Shown here in pieces: positions 23,885 to 35,349 of a DNA stretch of 60,192 nt. The notes under the pieces were generated by a model. The model had not been told where the DNA came from. It searched no databases and saw only the letters and a list, made by a program, of their open reading frames with translations. A program made the position numbers and the translations under genes. Where the stretch lies: the NCBI GenBank assembly GCA_003254885.1, contig QANT01008590.1, positions 1-60,192 of the forward strand, written 5' to 3'. Position 1 is the stretch's first letter. Each line of letters opens with the position of its first letter. Source of the stretch: Purshia tridentata. Its lineage: Eukaryota; Streptophyta; Magnoliopsida; Rosales; Rosaceae.

Positions 23885-24837
23885 GCCATACAGGATCATG
23901 GGCTGAAGCCTACCTAGATATTGTGACATGTGCAAATATTTTTTGGTGGCCAGCTGGGGTAGAATGGGTTGACCGGTTTGCATCTGAACCAGGAACTAGT
24001 CATCTGAATCCTTTAAACCCCAAGACCTACCAAGTCCTCAAAAACATCATCCGTGATGTGGCGACGCTATTTCTTGAACCTTTTTACCATGGTGGAGTTG
24101 ATGAGATCATACCAAGTTGTTGGAAAGCTGATCCAACCATTCAATCATTTTTAACCAAGGTGGAACTCTTAGTGAGCTCCTTGAGTTCTTTGGCAACTCC
24201 ACTCTCCCTTACATTGTATCTCTTAATTGGACAGTGGTCTATTGGGAAGACGTTTTACTAGATGACAATGTCAATGTGCGGTCAACAACTCTTCCACGAG
24301 AGCATACCATCTTACAAACATGGAATAATGGCCACAACAACACTAAACGAATTGTTTCGTCTGGATATCGTGCAATCGTGTCATCCTCAAAATTCTATTA
24401 CTTGGATTGTGGCCATGGTGACTTTCTGGGGAACAACAATATGTATGATCAACAAACAAGTAGTAACACAGGAAATGGGGGGTTCCTAGTGCAGGCCTTT
24501 CAAGAAATGGCAAGACATATATAATTATGATATAACATACGGCTTGACTGAAGACGAGGCCAAATTAGTGCTAGGCGGAGAGATGGCATTGTGGTATGAG
24601 CAAGCAGACCCCACAGTTTTGGACGCACGAATTTGGCCACGAGCTTCTGTAGTGTCAAAGTCCTTGTGGTCAGGGAACCGAGACAACACAGGTATGAAAA
24701 GATATGCTGAGGCAACTGATCGGCTGAATGAATGGAGGAGCAGAATTGTGGCCAGAGGTGTTGGGGCTGAACCACTTCAGCCACTTTGGTGTGTTAGGAA
24801 CCCAAGGATGTGTAACACAGTTAATTCATTTGCTTAG
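23885..24837 (+). pseudogene. HEXO2: HEXO2-like beta-hexosaminidase, 3' fragment
   Basis: After a TTTGCAG acceptor, the translation matches the C-terminal half of plant GH20 beta-N-acetylhexosaminidase: [74 protein letters not shown] and [12 protein letters not shown]. The catalytic Asp-Glu pair survives in HGGVDEIIP near 24090. A one-base loss near 24160 shifts the frame. Near 24480 there is an extra G plus a TAG where Trp is expected. The signal peptide and N-terminal half are absent; upstream sequence runs into the repeat and the 3' LTR. These enzymes trim terminal GlcNAc or GalNAc from glycans. This copy is dead unless the breaks are assembly errors. Confidence 0.88.
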
Positions 24838-26023
24838 ATGATCCTACTTCGTGTATAAACATGTGAATCAATTTTTGAGGGAAATAAAGTGCTTTTGTCA
24901 GAAACACCTTTACGTCCAATTGTTAAAAAATCAAACATGACCATATGACATCCATGTGAAGGAAATTAAGTTCCAAGTCCATTCTCAAAGGAACACTAAA
25001 CATTCCCCTATTATCTTTTCCATTCAACCTTTCTCATTCTTCATAAGTAACATTGTCACGTGAATTTTAGCTTCACATAAAACTATATCTTCAATGCATT
25101 GAACTATAATTATTTGTTTTTTAGTAAAAAAAAAAATGTGATCTTAGGGAGACCATATTTTGTATCATGTTCTAATAGATGTGGGACCAACGCTAAAACA
25201 TGACACGCTTGATATAGTAATTAAAGCATGTTCACCTTTTTAAAATCTAGACCTTCAATTCATCTAAGATGGCCTCGTTGACATGACTAGGTTTATGACA
25301 ATTGGAAGCAGCTGGTGCTTGAAACGCTGACGAGGGACCATTTCAGGAATGTTGGCCACGAGAGGACTCATAGCTAGTATATAATAGTCCAAGAATAAAA
25401 CGATTATTACCATCAACTTTTATTGAAGCACTTTGTTACCCTAAAAAATTACGGCAGAATATAGCCGAGAAATTCGAATAGAACACTGTAGTCCTTGGCT
25501 GTGAGGGAGGGTGCCACTACATGGCCAAGAATGTTGGTTTGCAGAATTGATGTGTTTGATTGCTTTGCTAATTAGCGCTGAAGTATCTAACTCCTTCTCA
25601 AACGAATGTGTGGCGAGTGAGGAACAACTGCCTCACATGGATTTGTTTATGACCTTGAACAAGGACTTTCACTCATTGGGTGTAATTGTGACTGTGTGCT
25701 CAAACTCGAAAGTGATTGGGTGAATATAAAATTAGTGGATCTTGATGAAAAAGGTGTGAATAATATTCTCTTGAAATTGAATAACAATGGTAGTTCTAAC
25801 AATAAATCTCATAGGGGAAAACATAAAACATAGATAAAAAAATAAAGCAAAATCAATACTAAGAACAATTGGGAACTTAGAAGAGCTAAAACATAGATTA
25901 AAGAACTTGAATGCTTAAGGAACTTGAGATACTTAAGGAACTTGAGATGCTTAAGGAACTTGAGATGCTTGCAATCTTGAGAATTCTGAAGTTTGTGAGT
26001 TGTGTTGAAGGTTGTTGATTGTT

Positions 26024-26058
<35 letters not shown>

Positions 26059-26847
26059 CTTTCTCTGTGCCAATGCCATTTATTTATAATGATTATCAGA
26101 ACCTAGGATTCAAGGAAATTCCTCTCCTACTCGAATTTGGACTCTTCCTTGATTTTTACTTCACTCCCAAGACTTGCCTAGATTGGTTTCCTAACTTGCC
26201 AATGATTCTTGGCAAGACTGGAGTCCTCTTTAAAAACACGCGATTCATCTAGTAAGCTTCTAGACTTTTCTTGATGATGTTTGGGCTTGCTCGGATCAAT
26301 GCATGGGCTAAAACTAGTGCACGGGCTTAATTTGAATAATTTCTAGACCTAATCGTGGATCCTACCTAAACTCAAAATAGGGTGTAAACACATTTATATC
26401 CCTACTTTAATAGTTCTACCATCTAAAAACTTGATTAAAATATAAATTTGGACCTTAAAACAATTTTGAAACCACGAGGACTTGATTGAAACAATAGAGA
26501 CGCAATTGAAACAACCACCAAACAGTGGGGACCAAAATGTTTGTTTGCCCCTCCATCTTTTCATGTATTGGCAAATAAATACACTATGGTGGGACCCTAC
26601 ACGGGCAATTCATGATCAACAGATCATGAAAGGAAGGCAAAGTCCAATCTTTATCCCATTACTCAAAAGAGTAAGCCTCTAGATTTTTCGAGCAAAAGGA
26701 CCATTCACAAATAGCATGTAGCAGTAATTCCCAACCTAGTTTGCTACACGTACTGAAAGTAAATAGTTAGTCTATCTTGTTGGACATTTAGCGTTCAGCG
26801 TTTGAATGTGCGCAAATTCTTCTGAATACATAAAACTGATTTGGTTG
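24838..26847. other. Intergenic sequence with small tandem repeat and GA microsatellite
   Basis: No gene is supported. An 18-base unit (cttaaggaacttgagatg) is repeated about 3.5 times at 25913-25972. A GA run lies at 26023-26058. The stretch 25740-26390 may be a degraded LTR but lacks recognisable ends. Confidence 0.4.
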
Positions 26848-27062
26848 AGTCTCCCACTTTACCCCCAAACTTTATAAATCAGCAATCTTACACTTATTTT
26901 GAAGCTATGAGTCTCCTCTTTACAGTCATATAAAGATAACTCAAAAAAAGTTCTAGAACTCCAGATAATGGATGGAGTTAAGGGTGTAGATTGAGAGTGT
27001 AAAGTTCAGGAGGGAAAGTGGTAGGATTTAACTTTCAGGGGGCAAAGTGAAAAAAGAGTAAT
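26848..27062 (+). mobile_element. MITE-like copy, left-truncated
   Basis: About 213 bases are nearly repeated at 27220-27432. The right arm ends gggggcaaagtgaaaaaaga, but the matching outer left arm is missing. Confidence 0.65.
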
Positions 27063-27150
27063 GTTTTTTTTTTTTTTTGTGTTGGCCTATTTTGTGCATT
27101 ATCTCCCTTATGTCTCTTTTTCTTTCAATAATAAAATTAGCAAATAATTA

Positions 27151-27470
27151 TTAATAGGCTTATTATTGAATTTGTCATTTGAAACATACTCTTTTTTTCA
27201 CTTTGCCCCTTAAAAGTTAAATCCTCCCACTTTACCCCCGAACTTTATAATTCAGAAATCTTACACTTATTTTGAAGCTATGAGTCTCCTCTTTACAATC
27301 ATATAAAGATAACTCAAACAGAGTTCTAGAACTCCAGATAATGGATGGAGTTAAGGGTGTAGATTGAGAGTGTAAAGTTTGGGGGGGAAAGTGGTAGAAT
27401 TTAACTTTCAGGGGGCAAAGTGAAAAAAGAGTATGTTTCAGTGAGCAAATTTAATAATAAGCCCTATTAA
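27151..27470. mobile_element. MITE-like fold-back element with roughly 100-base inverted arms
   Basis: The left arm starts ttaatagg.cttattatt and continues through tactctttttttcactttgc. The right arm is its approximate reverse complement and ends aataataagccctattaa. No coding sequence lies between the arms. Related sequence is seen at 26848 and possibly 51393. Confidence 0.75.
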
Positions 27471-27611
27471 TATACCCACATTGGGCTAGTTGATTTCTTT
27501 ACAATTCACTTGATTGGGCTTCCTAACGAGTCCACTTGATTTTCTTCCAATATATTATTTTGCCCGGTCTAGTTGATTTTCTCCGTCTCTATATTCGTCT
27601 CTCTCCCACTT

Positions 27612-30452
27612 TGTAACACCTCAAACTAGGGTGTGCAATAGAAGTGCCTTCCTTGAATACTCTAAGAGGTTAACACCAATAATTCAGTATTAATCTCTAA
27701 GGATACTCAAGACGGGTTCTGCCTTTTATTTGGATAAATCGGGTTGGATCAAAGTTATATTTACACAACATGATCTTTAAATAACAAGATAGTGAATATA
27801 GAAATATAAAATCAACCAACCCGTTAGGGTGAAATAGTTTAGTCAAAACAACCTAGAGAATATTACCGACAAATAGGTAATATTCAAAATAAGTTTACAA
27901 GATATTTAAATTGAAAATAGCATATTTAAAAATAATTGTCTTAAAACAATCCCTAAGGGGACAGCAAAATAGCCAACATAAAGATAGATCGGTTGTAATA
28001 CAAAAGACATGCATGAACACTAAGGCCTTGAGACGCGTGATAAGAGAATCCAAAGCTGCACACCTCTCAATCAAGATCTTTGCCAAGAGGCAAATGTGCA
28101 TAAGCAAAGGAATAGGAAAACAAGACAAAGAAATGTAGGGGTAAGCATCACATGCGATCATAGCTTTTCCTCAAGGACCCTGGCTAGTTTGAAAATCCTT
28201 TGAAAACCTTTACTAGTGAAAATTGTTTTCCAAATTAACAAAACATATAGCTATTATGGTGAGAGTGCCATGGCCTGCATCTATTACCATCTGTTATCCA
28301 TACAGACATCAACTAGACCAATTATATGTAATGACATATTATCTTGGCTAGGTTGTCTATGATAACAATTTTCTAGAAGTTTTAGGGACTTAAACCCAAG
28401 GTAACAAGTTTTGATTCCAAATTAACAAAACATATAGCTATTATGGTGACAGTGCCATGGCCTGCATCTATTACCATCTGTTACATCAACTAGACCAATT
28501 ATATGTAATGACATATTATCTTGGCTAGGTCATCTTAGACCAATTATATGTAATGACATATTATCTTGGCTAGGTTGTCTATGATAACAATTTTCTAGAT
28601 GTTTTAGGGACTTAAACCCAAGGTAACAAGTTTTGTAACCCATACTCTCAAACCCATCATAATAAATATAGTGATAATAGCATGTTATAACGGTTTAAAA
28701 TTCAACATACACACACAAAAGAATCCATAGTTAGGAATGTAGTATAAATCCCTCTTCCTGGAGTCCAATGCTCTTAAAGTATTCTCTTCCACAGCCTCAC
28801 ATGTGCGTGTACGGTCCTATTCTTAGCAACTTGACACTTCACACCTTGGCTACTAGGTAACTCGACAACCTTAACTTTTTAATGACTAGGCAACTGGAAA
28901 ATCCAAAAAAGGTATAGTTTTGAAAAGAGATACCAAACTCCTATTTAGGGAAATACAAAACAACAGAAAACGGTATGACATTTCCTTTAGTCACATGTCT
29001 TTAGACACCAGTCCTAAGTGGACCAAAACTCTACTCTTTCAAAATACGTTAAGGGTTTTCAAGTTTCAACTTTTATCTTAAAGTCTTGCTCTAACTCAAA
29101 GCAATTTCCCAAATTAATTGAGATTAATCCAACTTAATGTCTATGATAGAAACTTTGCTAGACCTAGCATGCTATTAAGCTCAAATTAAGCAAATAATCT
29201 CGAAGATAAAGTTAGGCATACTTAATTAATGAATAAATCCTACTTAATTAATTAAACATGCAAAACCTAAAAGTAAAGCCTAAAAATAAATATAAAAAGA
29301 TTAGAACACTTACCCAGTTATAGACCTTAGTGAAAACCTTTGGACACCTCCTCCTAGGGCTTGCTCTCCAAAAGTGTTTCTTCTAAAGAGACTCCCAAAG
29401 AACTAAGAAGTAAGTAACTCAAACTTCACTTGGTGGTGCAAGTGAAAATGAGGGACAAGGGGCTCTATTTATAGGCATTAGAGGATGGGAAAAATTGTAA
29501 GTTTTCAGTATGGGATATAATATATGCACCAAAGGTGCAAAAACACATGAAAGTCACGATTTAGGTCGAAAAATCTGATTGGAAAATCGTTTTGTGAGAC
29601 AAAATGGATCTGGGCAACCCATTTAGAAAACACGCAGGTCCAAGGGACCTGGTTTCTATAGTGACCGGCTTCTTAAGGAAGCAACAGTTCAGAGGATGCT
29701 TAATTAATAAGGCACAACAACCCTGATTAAAACACACGGACGGATCTAGTGTGGCCAAGCTCAGGCAGCTCAGCATAAGCTCACCTGTTAGTACATTTGG
29801 ACCAATGGCGGTGCGCCACGCATTGGGTTTTCTGTCCAGTTAGCTATTGAAATCAATTTCCTATTTTTCTAGTTTCTCCAACTTCCGAAATTTACCAAAA
29901 ATAGTTCGGGACTCCAAATAATTATTCGAAATATCCTATGGACTCGTCTCATTGAATACTATTTTCCTATAGCCTGAAATCAATAATTTTCCTTTTATAA
30001 AAATTAAGGAAAATTCGTCTTCAAAAAATTGATTCCAAAATAATTACAACCATCTTGATAATAACCAAATCTCTTGTATAAAACACTCAACAATGCTACA
30101 CTTACTACTTTTCTATACCATAATTTTATATCATTTTACGTGGTAATCTACATGGCATTAATACATTGGACACTAGAAAAAACAAAAATAAAAACCCTAA
30201 AAATAAGGAAATACCCTTCCAATACAATAATGACACGTAAGATAGTATAAAAAATATGGTATAAAAATATGGTAAGAATAGTATTATTGTAAAACACTAG
30301 AGCTTAACTCTAAGCAACTAAAGACACAAGTTAGTTGTACAAAAGACAAAGGAAAATCCATTTCTTTTAGGAAACCTTAAACTACTATAAAACAAGAGTT
30401 TTTGAAAAACTCGTGTCATGACAAGATAGGATGAAAAATTCAGGTTGTTACA
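27612..30452 (-). mobile_element. Large solo LTR candidate (gypsy type)
   Basis: The 2.84-kb block begins TGTAACACC and ends GGTTGTTACA, the short inverted TG..CA ends typical of gypsy LTRs. It has no coding remnants, primer site or second LTR. On the minus strand a TATA-like GCCTATAAATAGAGCCCC lies near 29476-29459, which suggests the orientation. The flanking five bases (cactt and tactc) match only partly. The element class is inferred from its ends. Confidence 0.55.
28223..28637 (+). repeat. Tandem duplication of about 190 bases
   Basis: A unit running from ccaaattaacaaaacatata to acccaaggtaacaagttttg is present twice. The second unit also carries an internal 40-base duplication (tagaccaattatatgtaatg and following), so it is longer. 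Confidence 0.88.
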
Positions 30453-30578
30453 TACTCCCTCTATCATTTCTCTCATTTCAAACTTAGCCCCCATTCTTTT
30501 TCTTCTCTCATTTCACTGTCACTCTATCTCTCCGTGATGCATCGCTGTCCGACCATGGATGGCAGTGAGACCCACCTC

Positions 30579-31084
30579 CCCATGCTTGCCTCTTCCTCTT
30601 CTTTCTTCATATGGCGTCCGATTTTCCATCCAATTATTGATGGTGACAGATCGACGCAAAAACCAAGAGTCAAGTCCAACGACAATCTGCTTCTTCCAGC
30701 CACGACAAGTCACTAGACCTATCAGATTGGACCTACCGGGTTTTGTTCCTCTCGTCGTTCTGAACACGATGGTACCTTTTGATCTCCCATCCACCCAGCT
30801 ATGATGGCGAATCGATGCCAAGAAGTTAGCGGCTTTCTAGCCAGTTTTCCAGTGAACTTGGCGTCGACTTAACTCGATTCAGGTATATTTTTACTTCTCT
30901 AATCATGAGTTTTCTTTCCCACATGGTCTTGCTTGTCAATTTTGAGGAATTGTGATTTTGACATTTTTAAGGTTTGAGCCCATTTAGGGTTCACCTTGAA
31001 TATATTGAGCCAGTTTTGGTTTTGTTGAATTTCTAGTTAATTGGTGACATTGGTTTATACTATGTACGTGAATTTGAAAATGGT
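30579..31084 (+). repeat. Long direct repeat, left copy
   Basis: About 505 bases starting ccccatgcttgcctcttcc and ending gaatttgaaaatggt are repeated with a few percent difference at 33191-33698. A single N follows at 31085. The sequence has no recognisable coding content. Confidence 0.9.
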
Positions 31085-31085
31085 N

Positions 31086-33190
31086 ATAACTTAGAATCCT
31101 CAATCAACCTTTAGAATCCACTAAATCCTCAATTAAAACCACTGATACTCCGAAACCTTTTACTTACCCTTAAATCCAAAATGACCTTTGTTACTCAAAC
31201 CCCGGTAATCAATTCTCAAGAACAAACTGTAAGCTGACAAGATAAGTAAAACCATCACCCAATTCACATCCAGCTAACCTGCCGTACATGCGCAGGGCCC
31301 ACAACCTGCCGTACGCATGCAGGGCCAATAATCTTGCCGTACATGCGCAGGGCCTACGACCTGCCGTACGCATGTAGGGCCAATATCCTGTCGTACATGT
31401 GCAGAGTCAGGGTCTGTCATACACATGCAGGGCCAACAACTACCGTACGTGCACGCAGGGCTGCCCCCAAAGGGCAAAGCATCCCGACACACGGCCCAAA
31501 GCCTATGTGTGTGCCGTGATGGGTCCCAAAGACCTAAATAATCTGAGAAGCTGAACGAGTAGCAACTGGGTGTTTTGAAAACAGCACCAATCCGAAAAGA
31601 ATATTTTCAGTTCAAACACCAAAATCCAGGTTCCAAACCCTATTTGATATGACGAGAAATTAAATCAAACTCGAACTCAAAATTAAATCCTTTCATAAAG
31701 AGCCAACGTTACCAAAAACTGATAAGTAAAATCAAATCTTTATCTTTAACCAAAAATAAACTGAGTTCTCAAAATCAGTTTCCAAAACCAAAATCCATAC
31801 TAAATCACCTTAAAAAGCAATAACCTTAAAACCCCTGGGAATCCCAATCCTAACCAAAAGTCTCCACCTGGACTCACCGGTCCTCAACAAACCACTAAAA
31901 CCTTACTTAGTCCTCACCCAATCCTTTAAATCCTCAGAAATTCCATCCCTAATTCCGTACCCCTCTTAACTAGTAACCAGCAACCAAAACAAACAAGCAC
32001 TCAAACAACCAAGCAACTAACTAAATTGAGAGTTAAAGGATCTTAGGTTCACTCACTGTGACCACGCAAAAAGACCGAACTGCCCTTCGTGCCCTTCGTG
32101 GCTCCTTTGCTTGGATTCTAAAATCCGGCAGCACAACGGCATCGGAAATACCAATTCCCGTGCCGAGCACCCCTGCTAAGACCAGACAACCAAGCAATAA
32201 CAACAGAGTTCACAACCAACTGAAACGGGCGGGAACCACTACACACGGCGGCTGTCCGACCCTCGAAAAACACGCGGAAAGTCTGAGAAACTCACCCACA
32301 AGCTCGGGTGGTTGGCCCGAGGTCGAAAATCAAGGAACGGTCACTGGAACCGTCACACACGGCGAGTCCCACGACGGTCAACGGGCGGTCAACTGCCAAA
32401 AACGAAAGTCACGTTTAGCTAAAACGAACTACACAGGCACGTAGATGAGCTCGAGAGGATCGATTCTCGAACCTGGGTCGACGGCCAAAAGTGGCCGAAA
32501 AAGGAAGAAAACTGGCCGGAAAGCCGCTGGCCTCCCCAGCTCCCATCCGCCGCCCACGGCGGTCCCACGGGTCAATCGAACCCACCAACACGCTGGGCTC
32601 GACGAGAGGAAGAGATCTGGGAAGGTGGGAGGTCGCATCGTCGCCGGAATCGCCGAGATCGCCGTCGTGACGCCGACTGTGCACGTTCGGATTCTCTCTT
32701 TCCAGGCTGTTTCGGGAGGAGGCGCCACCACTGGAGGGAAGAGGGAGGCGGCACGAGCACGGGAAGCTGAAGACCCGGCCGGCCCACCACCGGACGCGCC
32801 CCCACGCACAGGCGAAAGGCGCGGCTGGGAAAGAGAAACGCGAGAGGGAGAGAAGTTTCGGGAGAGAGGAGAGAGAAAATGCTGTGTCATTTTCTGGGGT
32901 TCTGTGCCCCCTTTTAAAAATCCAACTTTTCAAAATTACAAACTTGCCCCTCTCTTCACACGTCTGTAACTTCCAACCGTTTGACACGTGCTACGTGTCT
33001 ACGAACTCGTGAGGACGAGACCTTTCCAACGAACCCAAAGTCAACCCGAACAAAAAGTCAACTTTTTGCCCAACTTTAAAAGTCAAACTTTAAAATTTGA
33101 AAACCTCCAAAATGTTTTACTTTTCCAGAAAAATCCCGAAAATCTTTAAAAAGCGTTTCAAAACCACTTTGGAAAGTGCGGGGTGTTACA
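31086..33190 (-). mobile_element. Gypsy-type LTR fragment, one end only
   Basis: This 2.1-kb block ends gtgcggggtgttaca at 33190. Read on the minus strand, that is TGTAACACCCCGCAC, a common gypsy LTR start. The other end is lost at the N at 31085. A GC-rich part (32050-32870) gives long open frames on both strands that look like low-complexity R/S/P-rich sequence, not genes. Confidence 0.6.
31278..31467 (+). repeat. Minisatellite, about 27-base unit, seven copies
   Basis: Units of the form cctgccgtacatgcgcaggg plus a short spacer are repeated. Odd units carry tacatgcgcagg and even units carry tacgcatgcagg, so the array grew as a dimer. It lies inside the gypsy-type LTR fragment. Confidence 0.88.
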
Positions 33191-33698
33191 TCCCCGTGCT
33201 TGCCTCTTCCTCTTCTTTCTTCATATGGCCTCCGATTTTCCATCCAATTATTGATAGTGACAGATCGACGCAAAAATCAAAAGTCAACTCCAACGACAAT
33301 CTGCTTCTTCCAGCCACGACAAGTCACTAGACCTATCAGGTTGGACCTACCGGGTTTTGTTTCTCTCGTCGTTCTGAACACGATGGTACCTTTTGATCTC
33401 CCATCCACCCAGCTATGATGGCGAATCAATGCCAAGAAGTTAGCGGCTTTCCAGCCAGTTTTCCAGTGAACTTGGCGTCGACTTAACTCGATTCAGGTAT
33501 ATTTTTACTTCTCTAATCATGAGTTTTCTTTCCCACATGGTCTTGCTTGTCAACTTTGAGGAATTGTGATTTTGACATTTTTAAGGTTTGAGCCCATTTA
33601 GGGTTCACCTTGAATATATTGAGCCAGTTTTGGCTTTGTTGAATTTCTAGTTAATTGGTGACATTAGTTTATACTATGTACGTGAATTTGAAAATGGT
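33191..33698 (+). repeat. Long direct repeat, right copy
   Basis: This is the second copy of 30579-31084. It starts right after the TGTTACA end of the LTR fragment and continues into new sequence after 33698, so it seems to be the natural flank. Confidence 0.9.
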
Positions 33699-34173
33699 TA
33701 CTTCATACTGTGTAAAATTATTTTCTACATACATGAATTCTTTCTTTCTTCCTTTTTTTGACCCTGTGCACCATGCATCAGTATTTTCATACTCTCTATT
33801 GATTTTAAATAGGCCTAGGCTATCCCGACCATCATAATTACTAAATTGACCACCTTAATATATTTTGAATTAACTTTTCCTATTTTATCCTTTTTTTGTA
33901 AAAAATTATAGACTGATTCGACAGTATATTAACGAAATATACAAAAGAATTCTGTAGTTAGTTAACCACCGAAATAACAAAAATATTTTGATAGACTATT
34001 GTCAAATGGCCTAAGAGTGATTAACTCATCAATAAAGAGTGTGGTCCATAGTCTGGGCCTTTTAAATATAAGATTATCTTGTCTTATCATGAAATTGTCT
34101 TCACTTTTTTTGTCTCATTATTTTTTGTAATAAATCTACAAATTTTTCTGATGACATGGTTATTGTCCTTTAG

Positions 34174-35038
34174 GTCATCTGGCGACATTTCCACCTAATT
34201 CTGTCCTTTAGGTCATCTGCCGTGGATAAATCCAGAAGAGAATATTGGTAACTTTCTCATGGTGAGTCCTTCCTTTTTCCTTCTATATGAGATTTTAGAA
34301 ATACATACATTATATGTGTGATATTCTCTATATTCTTGTATTGGTTATGGTTACATAATTTCCTTGTGCACACTGCATTGCCAGTAATATCTGGGGTCTA
34401 GACTCTGGCTATTTTTAGTAATAGTCTCATTGTGGCTCTTTCTACTTCCTGTTCTTGCTTGTGTTTGCTAGTTTCTTCATTTGTTTGACTGTATTTAGAA
34501 ATGAAAGTTTCAATATGCTCTGACTGGCATGTTATTCTAGTGGTTATTGGTTTACTTTTGTAGTTATAATGAAAATCCAGTAAGGTTATATGCATGTTAT
34601 TTTGACTAGATTATTTTTACGCTGATACTGTGAATTAATGCCTCCAATTCTGATGATTAAATTTTGTGATGGTGTTTGATATAGGTTCGGAGATTTTTTA
34701 TTACTTTTGTTGATGTTTCGAGTTATGGCCAGCCTTTTACTCTTGATGAGTTTGTTCAAGCTTTTCATGACTATGTGATCGAGCCACCAATGAGTTCTTA
34801 TTCTCCAAAATTTGGCATTCTAATTAATTGTTCATATGTTAATTTCTTGCCACTCTTAGATTTTGTATCATGTTGATATCAGGATTCAAGCTTGTTAGGA
34901 GAGATTCATGTTGCTCTTTTGAGGTTGATTATTGTAAAAGATATTCAAGATGTTGCTAGGACGCCCTCTACTGGATTAGGAATTAATCAAAATGGTGTTG
35001 CTAATCCTGGAGGTGGACATCCACAGATTTTTGAAGGA
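34174..35038 (+). pseudogene. RLT-type homeobox-DDT protein, DDT-domain fragment
   Basis: Three exon-like pieces match the DDT-domain region of plant RINGLET (RLT1/2) proteins, which act with ISWI chromatin remodellers. The first, 34174-34261, reads FPPNSV and, after a frame change, PWINPEENIGNFLM. The second, 34685-34774, reads RRFFITFVDV and PFTLDEFVQAFHDY. The third, 34883-35038, reads SSLLGEIHVALLRLII, KDIQDVARTPSTGLG and NGVANPGGGHPQIFEG. Splice sites at the joins are canonical and the last two exons are open. No homeobox, WHIM or later exons are found within the window. A duplicated 18-base phrase (tgtcctttaggtcatctg) disrupts the first piece. It is a partial gene copy, perhaps carried here by a rearrangement. 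Confidence 0.75.
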
Positions 35039-35160
35039 GTAATCTCCCCTTTTTGCACGCCTTCAGTGTTTTTTTTTCATTTCATTGGTTTTTCCTAATT
35101 GTACAATGTATTGATTATTCAAAGCATAAAAAAAATATTTGTGGTGGAATCCTTATTACT

Positions 35161-35349
35161 GTTTCCAGTAACAACATGTTATTGCTACTGTTTGTCAATA
35201 ACAACATGTCATTGTTAGTGTTTGCCAATAAAACATGTCATTGTACTATTTGTTAGTAACAACATGTCATTGTTACTATTTATGTAACAACCATGTCATT
35301 GTTAGTGTTTGCCAGTAACATATCATTGTTACTGTTTGACAATTGCAAC
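35161..35349 (+). repeat. Minisatellite, about 29-base unit, about 6.5 copies
   Basis: Units of the type gtttgccagtaacaacatgt followed by cattgttact repeat with small length changes (27-30 bases). Confidence 0.88.

Noticed and set aside
28223..28637. Possible CRISPR-like array
   Set aside because: The repeats are long tandem duplications without regular unique spacers, and this is plant nuclear DNA.
30519..30821. Open frames on both strands in the duplicated flank
   Set aside because: The two copies of the flank (30.6 and 33.2 kb) do not preserve the same protein, and no motif is recognisable.
32415..32987. Long overlapping open frames on both strands (up to 190 codons)
   Set aside because: They lie in the GC-rich part of an LTR fragment, are rich in R/S/P/G on both strands, show no family motif and share no conserved frame.
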